Part shown: piece after piece, positions 27,899 through 39,136 of the stretch
How the letters are laid out: each line of letters starts with the position of its first letter
How positions within the stretch are numbered: the stretch's first letter is position 1
Translations under genes and position numbers: made by a program
The notes under the pieces: generated by a model
Told to the model about the DNA's origin: nothing
The model's input: the letters and a program-made list of their open reading frames with translations, nothing else
The model's database searches: none
DNA from: Microbotryum silenes-acaulis
Lineage: Eukaryota; Basidiomycota; Microbotryomycetes; Microbotryales; Microbotryaceae
DNA length: 64,000 nucleotides
Direction: 5' to 3'
Assembly (NCBI GenBank): GCA_003665825.1
Contig: QPFY01000002.1
Span: 434,001 to 498,000 of the forward strand

Positions 27899-28395
27899 CG
27901 TACGCGCAGTCGAGAAGCTTGTCCGCGAGGCACCCGAGTGCCTGGCCCACCTCGCGGTCGGCTGCCCATTTGCCCGGCGTCTCTGGTCTGCTCTGTCCCC
28001 GACCCCCCACCCAGTCTTTGTGGACTTTGTATGTCCGGTCGTGTCTCGCTCGGAACGTCGACTTGTCGAACTACGAGTCCTCTTCTTTCACTCGATCTGG
28101 AAGCTCTGTCGCCGTCGCCGATTCTCGTCGGATCTTTTGGAACCGATCGCCGAAACGGACTTCGAGGGGCTTCGAGCCTCTATTCAGGAGTCCAAGGGTC
28201 GCCTAGTGTCTCTGTAAGCCACCAAAGGGGGTTTTAGTGGGTATGGTTGATCCTGGTTCAGGGTCAATGAGTCCTACACTACTGGCTTCTGCCAGTGTGC
28301 GTAACAGCATTCCCTCCGACTTTTCCGAAGATTTCTAGGTATTAATATAATTATGCTGTTAATGAAGTCTATCAAATAAAAAATAAAAATAAAAA
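27899..28395 (+). mobile_element. LINE fragment, right part with 3' end and A-rich tail
   Basis: Continuation of the LINE frame: PECLAHLAVGCPFARRLW is a zf-RVT-type (H...C, reverse-transcriptase C-terminal) zinc-binding motif, and the frame ends at 28217. The 3' untranslated part (28232-28380) is identical to 10732-10880. It ends in an A-rich AAATAAA-type tail up to 28395. Confidence 0.75.
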
Positions 28396-28982
28396 TGAAC
28401 CACGCCCGCGAGGCTAGCGCGAGTCAAACCCTGCGGAAACCGGGAACGGGTCCGTGCGATAACCCCAACCAATAGGGCTGGCCGTGTACGCCATCCCAGC
28501 ATCGCGGCGCGCACCGCCCCTCCTTTGGCCCCAAACTTTGTCGCGCTAGCGCAACGGGCCGGCAGGCGGCGGCCCCACCTCGCGGCCCTACTGCTTCATG
28601 AATCATGACCTAATCATTCTGGCCGAAGTGCTCATCCCTCTACGTCAAGGTATGGTGTTCACAGGGACTAGCACGTCGAGTCAGGATGTTGGAGTATTTC
28701 AAACGTCATATAGTAGGTTCTCACGTTCCCCGCTCGGGCTGTGTACATTTTTCGTTCTTTTCGAGGGCTCCCAAGGCGCGACATGCCGTCATTGAAAGGG
28801 GTCAACGACCGCACCGGTCGGGTCGCCCAATATCTCCGATCTTCTCGGGGGGGCGCTAGGCATACGCAATGCGCCGGACCGTTGGAGTTCTTTTTCCCCT
28901 CCTCCGCATCACTTCCCCTTTGACCAACTCAAAAATTTCCAGCTCTCATTCAGCCCTACTACTGCCTTAACCTACCACCACG
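28396..28982. other. Intergenic, no gene recognised
   Basis: GC-rich stretch (28,400-28,590) followed by the pyrimidine-rich leader of the next gene. No supported gene or RNA. Confidence 0.4.
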
Positions 28983-29722
28983 ATGAGATACTTTCAACTC
29001 GCGACCGGGCTCGTCCTCTCGACACTCGGGATGCTCTCGACGACGACGTCGTCATCGTCGTCGCTCGTCGCCGCCGTGCCAGTCGCGCCCATCGTCGCTC
29101 CCCGGGCCGCCGCTCTCACCTCTCGCAATTTCGGAGCCCCACCCTCGCACGGTCAAATCCTCTCCCCTTCACCGAACGCGACCCTGACCGTCGGTCAAGC
29201 GTTCAACTTTACCTACTCGACGTGGAACAATACGATCGCGGGGGTCGTGTATGACGCGACGCAGTACGTTCGTGTAAACCTCGTCACGTACGAACGGAGG
29301 GAACCTCAAGGCGCGGACGAACCTGAGAGTACTTACAATGTAAGATTTTGTTTATTTTTTTTGCATCGATTAAGAGAGAAGAAAAAGGTTCGCTAAACAA
29401 GTACTATGGTGGCTCATTTCGTTCTCATGTCGCATTGCTCCAGTTAACGAGCTACCTCGCGCCCGATCCGTCCGCCGGCGACGGTGCGCCCCTCTCGGTC
29501 TTTTTCCACATCCCGCACGACGCGATTCCGGCCAACAGCACCGATACCCAATATTTCACCTACGTGAGTCGTCCTTTCCTCCCTGTTCTTCACACTCGAG
29601 AAAACTTAAACCCTTTCTTCTCAATGCAGCTCGAAACGGCGGAATACCAAGTCGGGTCAGCGACTTGGAACGCCGATGGCAGTCCTTACCTTTCCTCGGT
29701 CGAGATCAAGTTGACCGCCTGA
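28983..29722 (+). CDS. Small secreted protein, paralogue 2
   Basis: Three exons: 28983-29339, 29444-29563, 29630-29722; 189 residues. It has a signal peptide with a long Ser/Thr/Val-rich stretch, then the same domain as the gene at 22791: HGQILSPSPNATLTVGQAFNFTYS, QYVRVNLVTYERRE, LTSYLAPD, VFFHIPHDAIP and the end SSVEIKLTA. Exon phases match the paralogue exactly. Sequons NAT, NFT and NST suggest glycosylation. The two genes are tandem duplicates now separated by about 5.4 kb, most of it transposon DNA. Function unknown. Confidence 0.75.
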
Positions 29723-30255
29723 GATCGTATGCGATGGCGTGGATATGGTCTTAACCTCCCTCTTATGATCTTTTGTGTATCACTGTTTACATTCCAAACC
29801 CCTTACCCCGAATCGATGTGTAGCTTATATAACCTCGCGGTTTCGGTAATTGACACTTGAACATTATTTGCGAAAGCGCGAGGATCAGCCATGGCGGTGA
29901 GGTGTGTGGTCTTTCTAGCCGTTTGTCGAGTTCGTCGTCGCATTGGCTTCAAGCAGGATGCCCGACATGTGCTCTATCCACCACCGACGAGCCCTCTTAA
30001 CACTACTGATGATGATGGTGACGAGATCTTTTTCTCGTTGCAAACACACACAAAAAAGAGACAGCCTATTCAACTCCTGCCATCGTTCAACACTTCCCAC
30101 AACACCCGTCCCAAGCACAAATCCAAAAGCGGTCCCCCAAATCTCAATCTCTCTCCTTGTCTTTCTTCCCGTCCCTTTTTTGGGGTTGTGAATGCGTAGG
30201 AATGGTCGGAAATCCGGAGAAGAAGAGGGTAGATCGATGGTTCTGTGTCGCGCGT
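29723..30255. other. Convergent intergenic region
   Basis: 3' ends of the secreted-protein gene and RPL23 face each other over about 530 bases. No gene recognised. Confidence 0.4.
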
Positions 30256-31085
30256 TTAGATGACGGTCGAGGCGTTGGAAGCGATCTGTGAAGGCGAACA
30301 GGTGGGATGAGTATCGTGTGATGTCGTGATCTTGCGTTCGAAAAGAGATGGACTTACACGGGGCCACAGGTCGGCGCACTCCTTGGCGACCGGGCCAGCG
30401 ATGGCCGAACCCTTCATCTCACCCTTGGGGTTGACTGCAAACGAACAGACGCAAGACGACAATGAGCATCCCGTCCTTCACTCCTCCAAAACTCGAGACT
30501 GACCAATGACACCGGCGTTGTCCTCGAAGTAGAGGAAGACACCGTCGCGGCGGCGCCATGCCTTGCGTTGACGGACGACGATGGCGGGGTGGACCTTCTT
30601 TCGGAGGTCGGGCTTACCCTTCTTGACGGTAGCCATGACCATGTCTGTATGAGTTGATCCGTGGGGAGACGATGAGTTTCTCTGCGTCAAGATGCGAATC
30701 GAGTTGGGGCCGACAGCTGGGCTGGGTGCTTACCTCCGGCGGAGGCGGCGGGAAGTCGGTTGAGACGGGCACCGAATCGAGCGACGGAGATGACCTGGTG
30801 ATGTGTAAGGATGAGATAAGGGTCAGAACATCGTCGCGTGCAATAGTATCGTCCCGTCAGGTCCTGCAGCTGCTCGAATTCGCCGTCCTCCGCTAGCCCA
30901 TCCCTCGCCGTATGTTTCCTTCCACGCGACTCTCATATCCCGCAAGCATACGATGGATGTATACTCACGTAAAGGTTCTTGGCGCCCGAGTTGTCGGCGC
31001 AGTTCATGACGGCTCCGACGGGCAAGGCCAGGGTCATGCGGAACTTGTTACCGGCCGATCCACCGCGTCCTCGTCCAGATCCCAT
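30256..31085 (-). CDS. RPL23: 60S ribosomal protein L23 (uL14)
   Basis: Large-subunit protein at the subunit interface. Five exons on the minus strand: 31085-30969, 30794-30734, 30644-30504, 30434-30358, 30285-30256; 141 residues. Conserved text includes [78 protein letters not shown] and [13 protein letters not shown]. It is almost colinear with yeast Rpl23 (137 residues). The N-terminus is Gly/Arg-rich. High intron number in a short ribosomal protein gene is normal for this group. Confidence 0.97.
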
Positions 31086-31896
31086 TGTGGCTGATTAAAG
31101 AATAAGGTCGGGGGTGAAGAAAAGGGGGGGTGAAGAGTAGAGTGGTTGTCGAGAGGCGGATGACTGTTGGTAGAGGGACACGACAGAGGAAAGAGGAAAG
31201 AGGGCAGGACGCAATGCGAGGGTCAGTTGTTGTACTCTGGGAACGGTGCGATCGAGTTGTGTGGTGCGAGTCGTAGGAAAGATGTTGACGATGGTCCGGG
31301 GGTGTAGATGATGGTTTGGATGCAGCGCGTGACTCTTGCGGTGATGAAGGGCGTGCAGGCGTAGGGCCCGTCGTCGTCGTCTCCGCGCCTGATGAAAAAA
31401 AAGCGTCGTCGCGCGGGTGGGCGATGGCAGCAGCGAAGGCGGCGCAGACGGTTAGGCGGACAGGCAGCAGGCGGCCAGCAACAACGATCAACGGGGCAGT
31501 ACAACGCGATCATGGTCCGAGGTCGAGCAGGTCCCCAACAACCTCACCAAGAGTTGGTCAACTTACGGGCGAGTGGGTGTGGTGAGCGGTCGACAATGCT
31601 GTAGGAGACCAGGTTCGTTTCAGCAGGTGGCCGTCGACTGCCCGATCCGCCCGCCGCCAGTCACGCTCTGTCACGCTCAGTCAGTCACGCGGACCGGCCT
31701 GGCAATTTTGGCCGTGGCAAGCGGTGGAGAGGTGAGCTCGGACCCATTTGTACGCTGCCGTTCGCGAGGCTCGGATTTCCCCCACTCGCCCGGCTCTCTT
31801 TTAGGCTCAGCTCTTGATCACCTTCGCACCGTTGCCTTTAATCTAACCCCCCCAGCTTTCACCAGACCATCCTTGGAACCGCGCTCTCTCACCACC
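31086..31896. promoter_or_regulatory. Divergent promoter of RPL23 and EFM7
   Basis: About 810 bases between divergent starts. It is purine-rich near 31,100-31,210 on the + strand (pyrimidine-rich on the RPL23 sense strand). No defined site is claimed. Confidence 0.35.
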
Positions 31897-33171
31897 ATGT
31901 CAGCCCACCGCTCGGCCTCACCGGCTAGATCGGATGCCTCGGGCAGCTCCTCCGCCGACTTTGACTTTGACTTTATGCAAGGCAAGTTGCAAGCCTACCG
32001 AGCTCGTACTCCCGTCGTCCTACTCACTGAAATCCTGAGCTTGTCTGTGCACAGAACCCGAATCGTTCCGACCCAAGACACCCCCTCCGACGACGGCATC
32101 TTATACCCGCCGAGCGCTCGGAGGTCATGGACCCTTACAAGCTCCCGAAGAGGTTCAGGTTCGACTCGTTGGCGGGCATCCGCTATGGGGTACGTGCTAA
32201 GCAGGCGGCTTGTAGACAGAAACCATACACCCCGTACTGATCAGAATCGCATCCCTTGGGGCAGGTCATCTCCTCTACCCCGCCGCGATCGCCCTCTCGC
32301 GCTACCTCGAGACCCACGCACCTTCACTCCTCCACTCCTCCCCCAACGACTCCATCTCCGATCCCAAAGGAAAGGGAAAAGGTAAACCCAAGCGCATCAT
32401 CGAACTAGGCGCAGGCGGTGGTCTACCCGCCCTCATCGCCGCGTTGGAAAGCGACCCTTCGACCAAAGTCATCATCTCGGATTACCCCGATCAAGATTTG
32501 GTCGACAACTTGCAGCACAACATTGCGTTGAACGGGTTGAGAGAAGACAAGATTCAGGCCAAGGGTTTCGCGTGGGGTCATTCTGTAGCGCCTTTGATCA
32601 ACGGCGTATGGGGGGATGAGCAAGGAGAGGGGGAAGAAAAGTTTGATGTGGTGCTCCTTTCGGACGTCGTCTTCAACCATTCCCAACACGGGGCTTTACT
32701 CGAGTCGTGCAAGGCCTTACTGAAATCTGCACCGCCCAAATCCGGTCGCTCGTCCGCATCATCAACATCATCCCTTCCCGTCCGACCAATCGACCTCACC
32801 CCTCCCGAATTGGACCTCCACTCCCCCCTCGTACTCTGCTTCTTCTCGCATCATCGCCCGACCGACATCCTCATCAAAGCCGACAATGGTCTGATGGAAC
32901 TCGCCAAAACGAAAGGATGGATCGTCACCAAAGTATGGGAGGATCCACATGCCGGGGTCAGTACTTTCTCGGCGCAGGCAGGATGAGCTTTTCTTTGTAC
33001 TGGAAAGCCAACCTGACGTGGGTCTCTCTCTCTCTCTTGGCGGTGATTCTATATGGATAGCCGGCTTTCCCAGAGGATAAAGGCGATTTGGCAATTCGAA
33101 GTACTGTGCATGGATACGCGTTCACTCGACCCTCCCCCTCTCCTACAGCGACATCGACAAAGGAGGCCTGA
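31897..33171 (+). CDS. EFM7: EFM7-type (nicotinamide N-methyltransferase-like) protein methyltransferase
   Basis: SAM-dependent methyltransferase of the family that modifies the N-terminus and Lys2/Lys3 of elongation factor eEF1A in yeast. Four exons: 31897-31981, 32055-32189, 32265-32956, 33061-33171; 340 residues. Family landmarks are EPESFRPKTPPP, the VRLVGGHPLWGHHLYPAA block, the SAM motif IIELGAGGGLP (near residue 118), ISDYPD, and the post-II motif VVLLSDVVFNHSQH. The C-terminal part has LCFFSHHRP. The first intron is GC-AG (donor gcaagt at 31982), required to reach EPESF in frame. The substrate is inferred from the family. Confidence 0.85.
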
Positions 33172-33418
33172 TCGAGCGACTCGTTTGACTCGAGCGCATA
33201 TGGCCCTGGTCGTATCGCCAAAGTACGTGATGGATTGTCTTTGCAAAGAGGGAGACAGCTACAGAATGCAATGCTATACGTCGACCAGGTGGAGAGCCCA
33301 ATCGATCATCTTGGTGTGGAGACGAGAGATTCCTCGAGAGATCTCTGTGGGAAGACAAACGTCTACGGAAGACAACGATTGTTGCCTTTCGACGCGACCT
33401 TCTTTCCTTTCCTTCTCA
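33172..33418. other. Short convergent gap
   Basis: 3' ends of EFM7 and the UBLCP1-like gene; no further feature. Confidence 0.4.
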
Positions 33419-35414
33419 TCAGCTCGGCGCGGCTCCCTCTCCGCCACCATTATTCTGCCCTCCACTCCCAGTCTCACCCCCAGTCCCGGCACTAGATTCC
33501 CGAGCCGCTCCTCGAAGCCAGTTGACCGGATCCTCCGTCCCCGTCGGTAAAGGCAACCTACACTTCCTAAAACCCGCATGGTCCAACTGCGTAAAATCGT
33601 CGACGTGTACGAGCTGCAAGAGGTACTTGGCGACGTAGACGAGTTCGCTGTCGTTCGCTCCGGATCGCATCGCGTCCTTGTACGCTTTGACGCGCAGACC
33701 ATTGCGCGGGTTGATCGCGCTGTCGAAATGATCGACTTTCGTGAACGTGAATTTCTGGGTTCTTGCTGCTGCTTGAACCCGAGCATAGGTACCTACAAAT
33801 TTCGGGCCAGATCATCGACGTGGATCGTATTCAGCGACGAGTAGTGGGTGGGGAATTTGGCCCACAGGATCGGCAGTGCTTTCACCTGTCATATGATTCC
33901 TGATCAGCTTTAGGAAATAATTTTCAGAACCATCTGTTGGGTGCATACCTCGTGCTTGTAAGGTTTTCCCTCGCGTTGCGAGTAGACGGAAAACATCGGC
34001 GTGCGGTCGAGCGTCGTGATGATGTTGTAGCGACCAGGTGCGCTCTCCCCGATGATCTGTGAAGGGAAGGCGAGGTCGCGAGGTCGCTTGAGCTCTTCGA
34101 GGCACTGAGGTTAACGAGTGGTGTGCACTCACGTCAAGTTCTACTAGTTTGGTTTCTAGCCAACGCCAAGATGTTTGACTGTCGAACGAGCAGTCGGCAG
34201 AGGGAAAGTGAGTGATCGACACCTTGAAGAGATCTGGATAAGAGCACCTACCTCCAAATGACAATGTCGTAGAATGGCGAGATGGCGCCGAGGAATTGAT
34301 GAAGGTATGGCCGGGCAAAGTCTGAGCATAGGCGAGGATCGCTCAGCAACACTTTCGCGCACTACAGTAAACTCGGCCCACGGTTTGCTTACGAGACGCG
34401 ACGAAATTATCTTCCTTCCAGAGCGCTGAAATTGAAACCAAAAGAAAAGCGTGAGCTTTGTCGACTTTTTGGGGTCCGTAGAGAAGTTCTAGAGGCCTAC
34501 CTGTATCGAGAATGCAATAGTCGAGATCCAGCACCAGCAGCTTCTTGCCTGCAACGAAGGAAACGCAGTCCGCGTTAGTCCCGTACGTTACCCCGAGCGC
34601 AAAGGGACAGCACGTAACGTACCAGCTCGGGGCGGATTCATCTCGTCAACCTTCAACGCCGCGATCGCGTGCTTGAGCTTGCGCATGTTACGAACGTTCT
34701 GTGCGGCCTTGTATTCGGCCGAGTTGTAGTCAATGTCGAGCTCTTGTTCCCGGGCCGTCGTCGGCCCCGCCATCTCCTTGTGCTCCTCCCCCTCCGGAGT
34801 ACCAATCTGGTGGGTGGGTGGGTGTACGAGAGGGGTCGAAAAATCAGCATGCAACGTGTCTCGAGGAGTGAAATTACTACATCCAAGAGCTTACCATCAT
34901 GAACTCTTTGGGTTTCCCGTTGGGCGTGATGGACAAGCATGACTTGACCTCGACCTCATCGCTCGGTAGCTTGCCCTTGACCAAACCGACGATCTTTTGG
35001 CGCTCGGGAGGGACCGAGGTCATGGTCCAGATGGTGAGTTTGAGATCGCCTACGGTATCACTTTCCACGACAGTCAGGTCGTACTGCAAGGATAAATTGG
35101 GATCGGACCGGAGCGGAGTTGAGTCAGTTCTCCAGGGCTCGTGCCAGGAGTCCGAGTCGTTGAGTTCCCAAGACTCCAACCAGTCGAGATCTTACTTTTT
35201 TGCCTTTCCACCCCATGATCAAGATGTACACGACCTCGGAAGGAAGTTTGAGTAGCTCGCCTTGGTCGAACGGTACTGCTGCAGGTTGGGTGACGGACAC
35301 GTCCACCGTCGTCGTCGTCGTCGACGTGTGGGGGGGAGGAACGTCGAGAGGGGCGGTCGATCGCTCCATGGGTACGGCGATCGTCGTTGTCTCTGGTGGG
35401 GTCGGGTCTGCCAT
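33419..35414 (-). CDS. UBLCP1-type ubiquitin-like domain CTD phosphatase
   Basis: Nuclear phosphatase of the FCP1/SCP HAD class; the animal protein dephosphorylates the nuclear proteasome. Ten exons on the minus strand: 35414-35196, 35083-34895, 34806-34623, 34548-34501, 34425-34393, 34321-34252, 34178-34133, 34056-33949, 33885-33797, 33719-33419; 428 residues. Residues about 50-140 form the ubiquitin-like domain (FDQGELLKLPSEVV to KGKLPSDEVEV). The phosphatase part shows KKLLVLDLDYC, HFARPYLHQFLGAISPFYDIVIWS, WRWLETKLVELD, YNIITTLDRTPMF, IHVDDLARNFAINPRNGLRV and FTQLDHAGFRK. The HAD signature DxDxT reads D205-L-D207-Y-C209, so Thr is replaced by Cys. The last intron was placed at 33796-33720 because only that join gives the conserved ARNF-INP-NGL text. 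All joins keep frame. Confidence 0.88.
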
Positions 35415-35800
35415 ACTTGGAGGCCAAACGGAGCGATGAGGGAGCGTGGGAGGGTGAATCTACGAAAGAAGAGAGGCAAGTGGTCGAGCGCCTCCGCCGG
35501 GACGACGATCGATCGGTCGCGAAGCGAGTGGCAGCGAGTGGGGGGGGGGGGGGGGGCACCCGCGGTCGGATTTTCCCCAGAGGCACTCGCTGAGATCATC
35601 GATCAGCGCTCAGCGCTCAGCGCCCACGTGGTCGAATGGTGTAAAGGTGTGGAACATGAGATTGGGTGTTATGACAACAACGTGAAAATCATCAAAAGAG
35701 GAATAACAGACGAAATCAAGTCGTACTATGCTACAAATGTCGTTAAAATACCGCTTTCCCCACCCGGTTTGGAAGAGCGAGAATGAAACAAAACCGTCGA
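35415..35800. other. Intergenic with 17-base poly-G run
   Basis: Promoter side of the UBLCP1-like gene and 3' side of the next minus-strand gene. A run of 17 G lies at 35540-35556. No other feature. Confidence 0.5.
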
Positions 35801-37465
35801 TCAAGTCGCGACCGCCTCAGCTGGTGCAGTAGCTTCCTCTGAGGTACTCGTCGCGGGAGAACTAGTTCTACGCCTCTGCTCGGTCTCCTCGCGCTTGCGC
35901 TTCGATGTCCCGCTCGGTGCGACGCCGGACAGGAGCTTCCGCGCGTCGACGGACGTAAAGTTGATGAACGTCGGCGCACCTGAACCGGATCGCTTGCCCT
36001 TACGACCGGCCATCGAGGGGCGACGGGAGGGACTGGGAGTTGCGGCAGGCGTGGGAACTTTTTGAGGGGCGGGAGGAGCCGAAGATGCAGTTGTTGCAGT
36101 AGGAGAAAGTTCACCGGGCGCCTTCCGTTGAGGGCGGACGACAGGCGCCGAGCTCGAGCAGGCTGGGTGCGATTGCATGCGCACGTGCGCACGAGGAACC
36201 TGAGCATAAGGATGGTAGCCAGCCTCGTAGTACGATGGGTGAAGAGCACGAACGTCTTGCGAACGGGGAATTCCCCCGACCATCGAAGGCCGTCGGTGGA
36301 AGTGCTGCTGCGCAGGGTAGGGTTCGAAACCATCATACGCCAACTCGGGGGACACGGGGGCCGAGCGAGGACGTGTTGGCGGAGTGTGGGCATAATGCGC
36401 ATACTGTTCCCCATAGGGTTGCGAGGGTGCAATCGTGTAGTTGAGGCCGAACCCGATCGCCGTGTGGGGTGGGTGGGCATACGCCGGCGAAGGGGGCATC
36501 ATCCCCATCGTCGAGGAGCCGTGGGATGGCGGCGAGTAGGCGTATACGGCCCGCACCGGAGGAGGTGGTGAAGCAGAGACGTAATGGGGACCGAAAGCGG
36601 TCTCACTCGTGTAGGCCGAATAGTCTTCGGCGTCGAGCATGACCCCTGCGACGTGATAGCACTGCACTTGCGGGGTCGTCGGCGTCGGCGGCAGCGCGAC
36701 TTCGCCAGGGAGCAAACCCTTGACCTCGCCAAAGAACTGTAGGAAAGTGAAGAGCAAAGCAAGCATCAGTATCTTCGTTTGCAAAGGAAAAACGAGCAAG
36801 AAGGCTGAGCTTACTTGGTCGACCTCGGCCGCCGAGGCAGGCCTTTGGGCCCTTTCGGGTCCACGAGGAGAGACACCGAGCCCGATGGAAGCGGGTTGCA
36901 CGATCGCGAGGGGCTGGATCAAAGGCCGGTGACGACGAGCCGCCAGCGAAGGTTGGGGCATGGCCTGGTGCTGCGGTTGCGAAGGCTGCTGGTGCCGCGG
37001 CGGCGCAGGCGCGCACTTGACGGATAGGGGACGTTGCGGCACGGCGTGCGTGGCCGGCAGGCCTTGAGGCTGCGCCGCGAGCGCCTCGGAGGGGTACCAG
37101 TGACGATCGTCAATCAGGTGGGGACGCTCGTCCGTCGGAGTCAATATGGCCTCGGACAGAGGCGAAAGCGAGGACTCGTTGATCAGGTTGTCCGTCGGCG
37201 CCGCGGCGTACAACGAAGCGGGGTCGGTGGCGACGGTGCTGTGCGAAGAAGATGGTCTCCCCGCGTGCGGGTGATCGTCGTCTCCGGGGTAGTGAATGTA
37301 GAAAGACTCATCAACGGCGGGTTCGACCTGGGCGTGGCTACCAAACGCCGAATCCAAGAGGTCGGCCGAAAAGTCAGTCGTCTCGGCGGGGTAGATTGCC
37401 GCCGTCCAGTTAGAGGACGACGACTCGAGGGGCTGTCGGGCATGGCTTGCCACGACGTAGGGCAT
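35801..37465 (-). CDS. Disordered Pro/Ser/His-rich protein, possible regulator
   Basis: Two exons on the minus strand, 37465-36815 and 36736-35801 (phase 0), 528 residues. The sequence is rich in Pro, Ser, Ala, His and Tyr, with no membrane segment. The only well-ordered looking piece is at the C-terminus: a GRKGKRSGSG basic stretch, then APTFINFTSVDARKLLSGV, then a basic KRKREETEQRRR stretch that could be a nuclear signal. I have the impression that similar FxNFT...LL-GVAPSGSxK segments occur in other fungal regulatory proteins, but I cannot name the family. No DNA-binding domain is visible. The ATG at 37465 was chosen over upstream in-frame text because that text looks non-coding. Confidence 0.65.
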   Translation of the reverse strand: MPYVVASHARQPLESSSSNWTAAIYPAETTDFSADLLDSAFGSHAQVEPAVDESFYIHYPGDDDHPHAGRPSSSHSTVATDPASLYAAAPTDNLINESSLSPLSEAILTPTDERPHLIDDRHWYPSEALAAQPQGLPATHAVPQRPLSVKCAPAPPRHQQPSQPQHQAMPQPSLAARRHRPLIQPLAIVQPASIGLGVSPRGPERAQRPASAAEVDQVSSAFLLVFPLQTKILMLALLFTFLQFFGEVKGLLPGEVALPPTPTTPQVQCYHVAGVMLDAEDYSAYTSETAFGPHYVSASPPPPVRAVYAYSPPSHGSSTMGMMPPSPAYAHPPHTAIGFGLNYTIAPSQPYGEQYAHYAHTPPTRPRSAPVSPELAYDGFEPYPAQQHFHRRPSMVGGIPRSQDVRALHPSYYEAGYHPYAQVPRAHVRMQSHPACSSSAPVVRPQRKAPGELSPTATTASSAPPAPQKVPTPAATPSPSRRPSMAGRKGKRSGSGAPTFINFTSVDARKLLSGVAPSGTSKRKREETEQRRRTSSPATSTSEEATAPAEAVAT

Positions 37466-39136
37466 GTTGGTGGCTGTAACTGACGCTGAAAGCAGGTAAG
37501 ATTGTTCCCTCCACTTGGGTCCTAGGTGCGAGGACTTGTGTGTCCGCAAGGGAGAGCTTTCGCCGCCTCGTTCAGTCGCAAGCTTAATTGCTCGAGGGGT
37601 TCGGAGACGAGTATAAGCTTTCGGTGCTGTACTGGTGCTGGGGTTCGCGGTGTTCGAACGCGCAAGGTGAGTGGGAGTCGTCAAGGGATGGAGACTGGGC
37701 AATGGGAGGATGGGAAGAGATGAAGAAAGGCTGGAAGGATGTAAAGCCTCTTCGGTAATTTAGTAGCCAAAGGTACGTAGGTGCGAACCCCATCACCTCT
37801 AATCATCAGGCACGGAGCGCGCTCATCATCTACTCGACTCCCGCCGACTGAGCCGCCGAGCCGGGATTTGGGCGATTTCTCGGTGGCGCGCGCGAGCCAT
37901 GGAAGCCCCAAAAAACGGCAAAGAAGGAGGGCCCGACGATCGGGAACCTGCCCAGGGCGCAATTGAAGGGAGTTGGGGCCGCAGATGACCTTTGCGTGCC
38001 AGGGATGAATCAAGATCGTTCCTACCTACCTAGGAACCTAATCAGTGATCGAGGGATCACGCGACGGCGCGTGTGTACCTAGACCCGATCATCATCGCAC
38101 TGCATCATCGGCGGGGTCCTCCTTTCTAGGCACTCAGCCGGTCGGCCGGGCCGGTACCTTGGGGCAACTTTATTTTGACGGATCAGCCGGCACCTCCAAT
38201 GGATTAGGAACTTCGAAAACGATCGGGTATAGGCGGGTAAAGGTTCCTGATTACCTCGACGCAGAAATGAGGCCCTTCGGGCGGGCGCGCGACTGAGGGA
38301 ACGACCGAAAGAGGAAGTTTAAGTTTGGACAGGGGGCGCCGCAGGAACGGGAGGCTAGAGGTGGCTGTCAACGCGTCAATTGCGACGTCCACGTACCGAC
38401 GTATATTACAGCGAACTGGTAGCGACAATCAAAACACACTCTCTATCGTCAACACGGTTGGCGCTATCCTATCTAGGCTACAAGTAAAATCGCAAGAGTG
38501 CAGTACCCTCCTTAATACCTGATAGCCATCGAACTCGAAAATAACCTAGCCGTACTAGCGCTCACTGGCCAGGCGTCATCTTGGCCCCCACCTCAACAGA
38601 GGCGGCATATGCTTTTAATTGCGCTTCCCGGAGCTTGCGACATGCTTACTTTTGACAATACTTTTGACAATACTTTTGACAACGATGTCGAGCAACACTC
38701 TGATGAACTCTGCCTCGGTGAGCGGGTAGACACGTGGTACTAAGCTATAGACTGACCCATGTCCAAAACCCGGCTCATTTCTGTTCTGGCGCTCAGTTTG
38801 ATCTAAAGGCCGAGCAACTTCGGAGTGAGCTCGGAGGCAGGAAGGGAGCCGACTGCATCTCCCTCTACACGTCTAGAACGTGAAATCTGCGCCGCGTCGC
38901 GCAATGGGCAACACGCTGCCAGCTCGTGTGGTTTATAATCTACAGACTCGTAAACGACGGCTTTGGACTAACGACGGCTTTGAACTAAGGGTGCCGAGTT
39001 TCCAAACAAAATAAAAAAACGGAAACGCCAGGAGGCCCCCCAATCGAACGAACCCGTCGCACCATCGGTCGCCTCGCCAATCTACCATGACGCCCCTTCC
39101 AAGCCACCCTCGATTCGACGAGCGGTCACGAGCGCG
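37466..39136. other. 1.7-kb gene-poor gap
   Basis: Between two genes transcribed away from each other, so both promoters must be here. Includes a tandem repeat at 38648-38682. No protein or RNA gene recognised. Confidence 0.4.
38648..38682. repeat. Short tandem repeat, 12-base unit
   Basis: The unit ACTTTTGACAAT is present three times in a row with a small change in the last copy. Confidence 0.8.

Noticed and set aside
28396..28600. Possible tRNA-like element after the LINE tail (B-box-like text on the minus strand)
   Set aside because: The arms do not pair into a cloverleaf and no acceptor stem could be found.
33720..33796. Shorter versions of the last UBLCP1 intron that add extra residues before the conserved block
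   Set aside because: Only the longer intron gives the conserved ARNF-AINP-NGL text.
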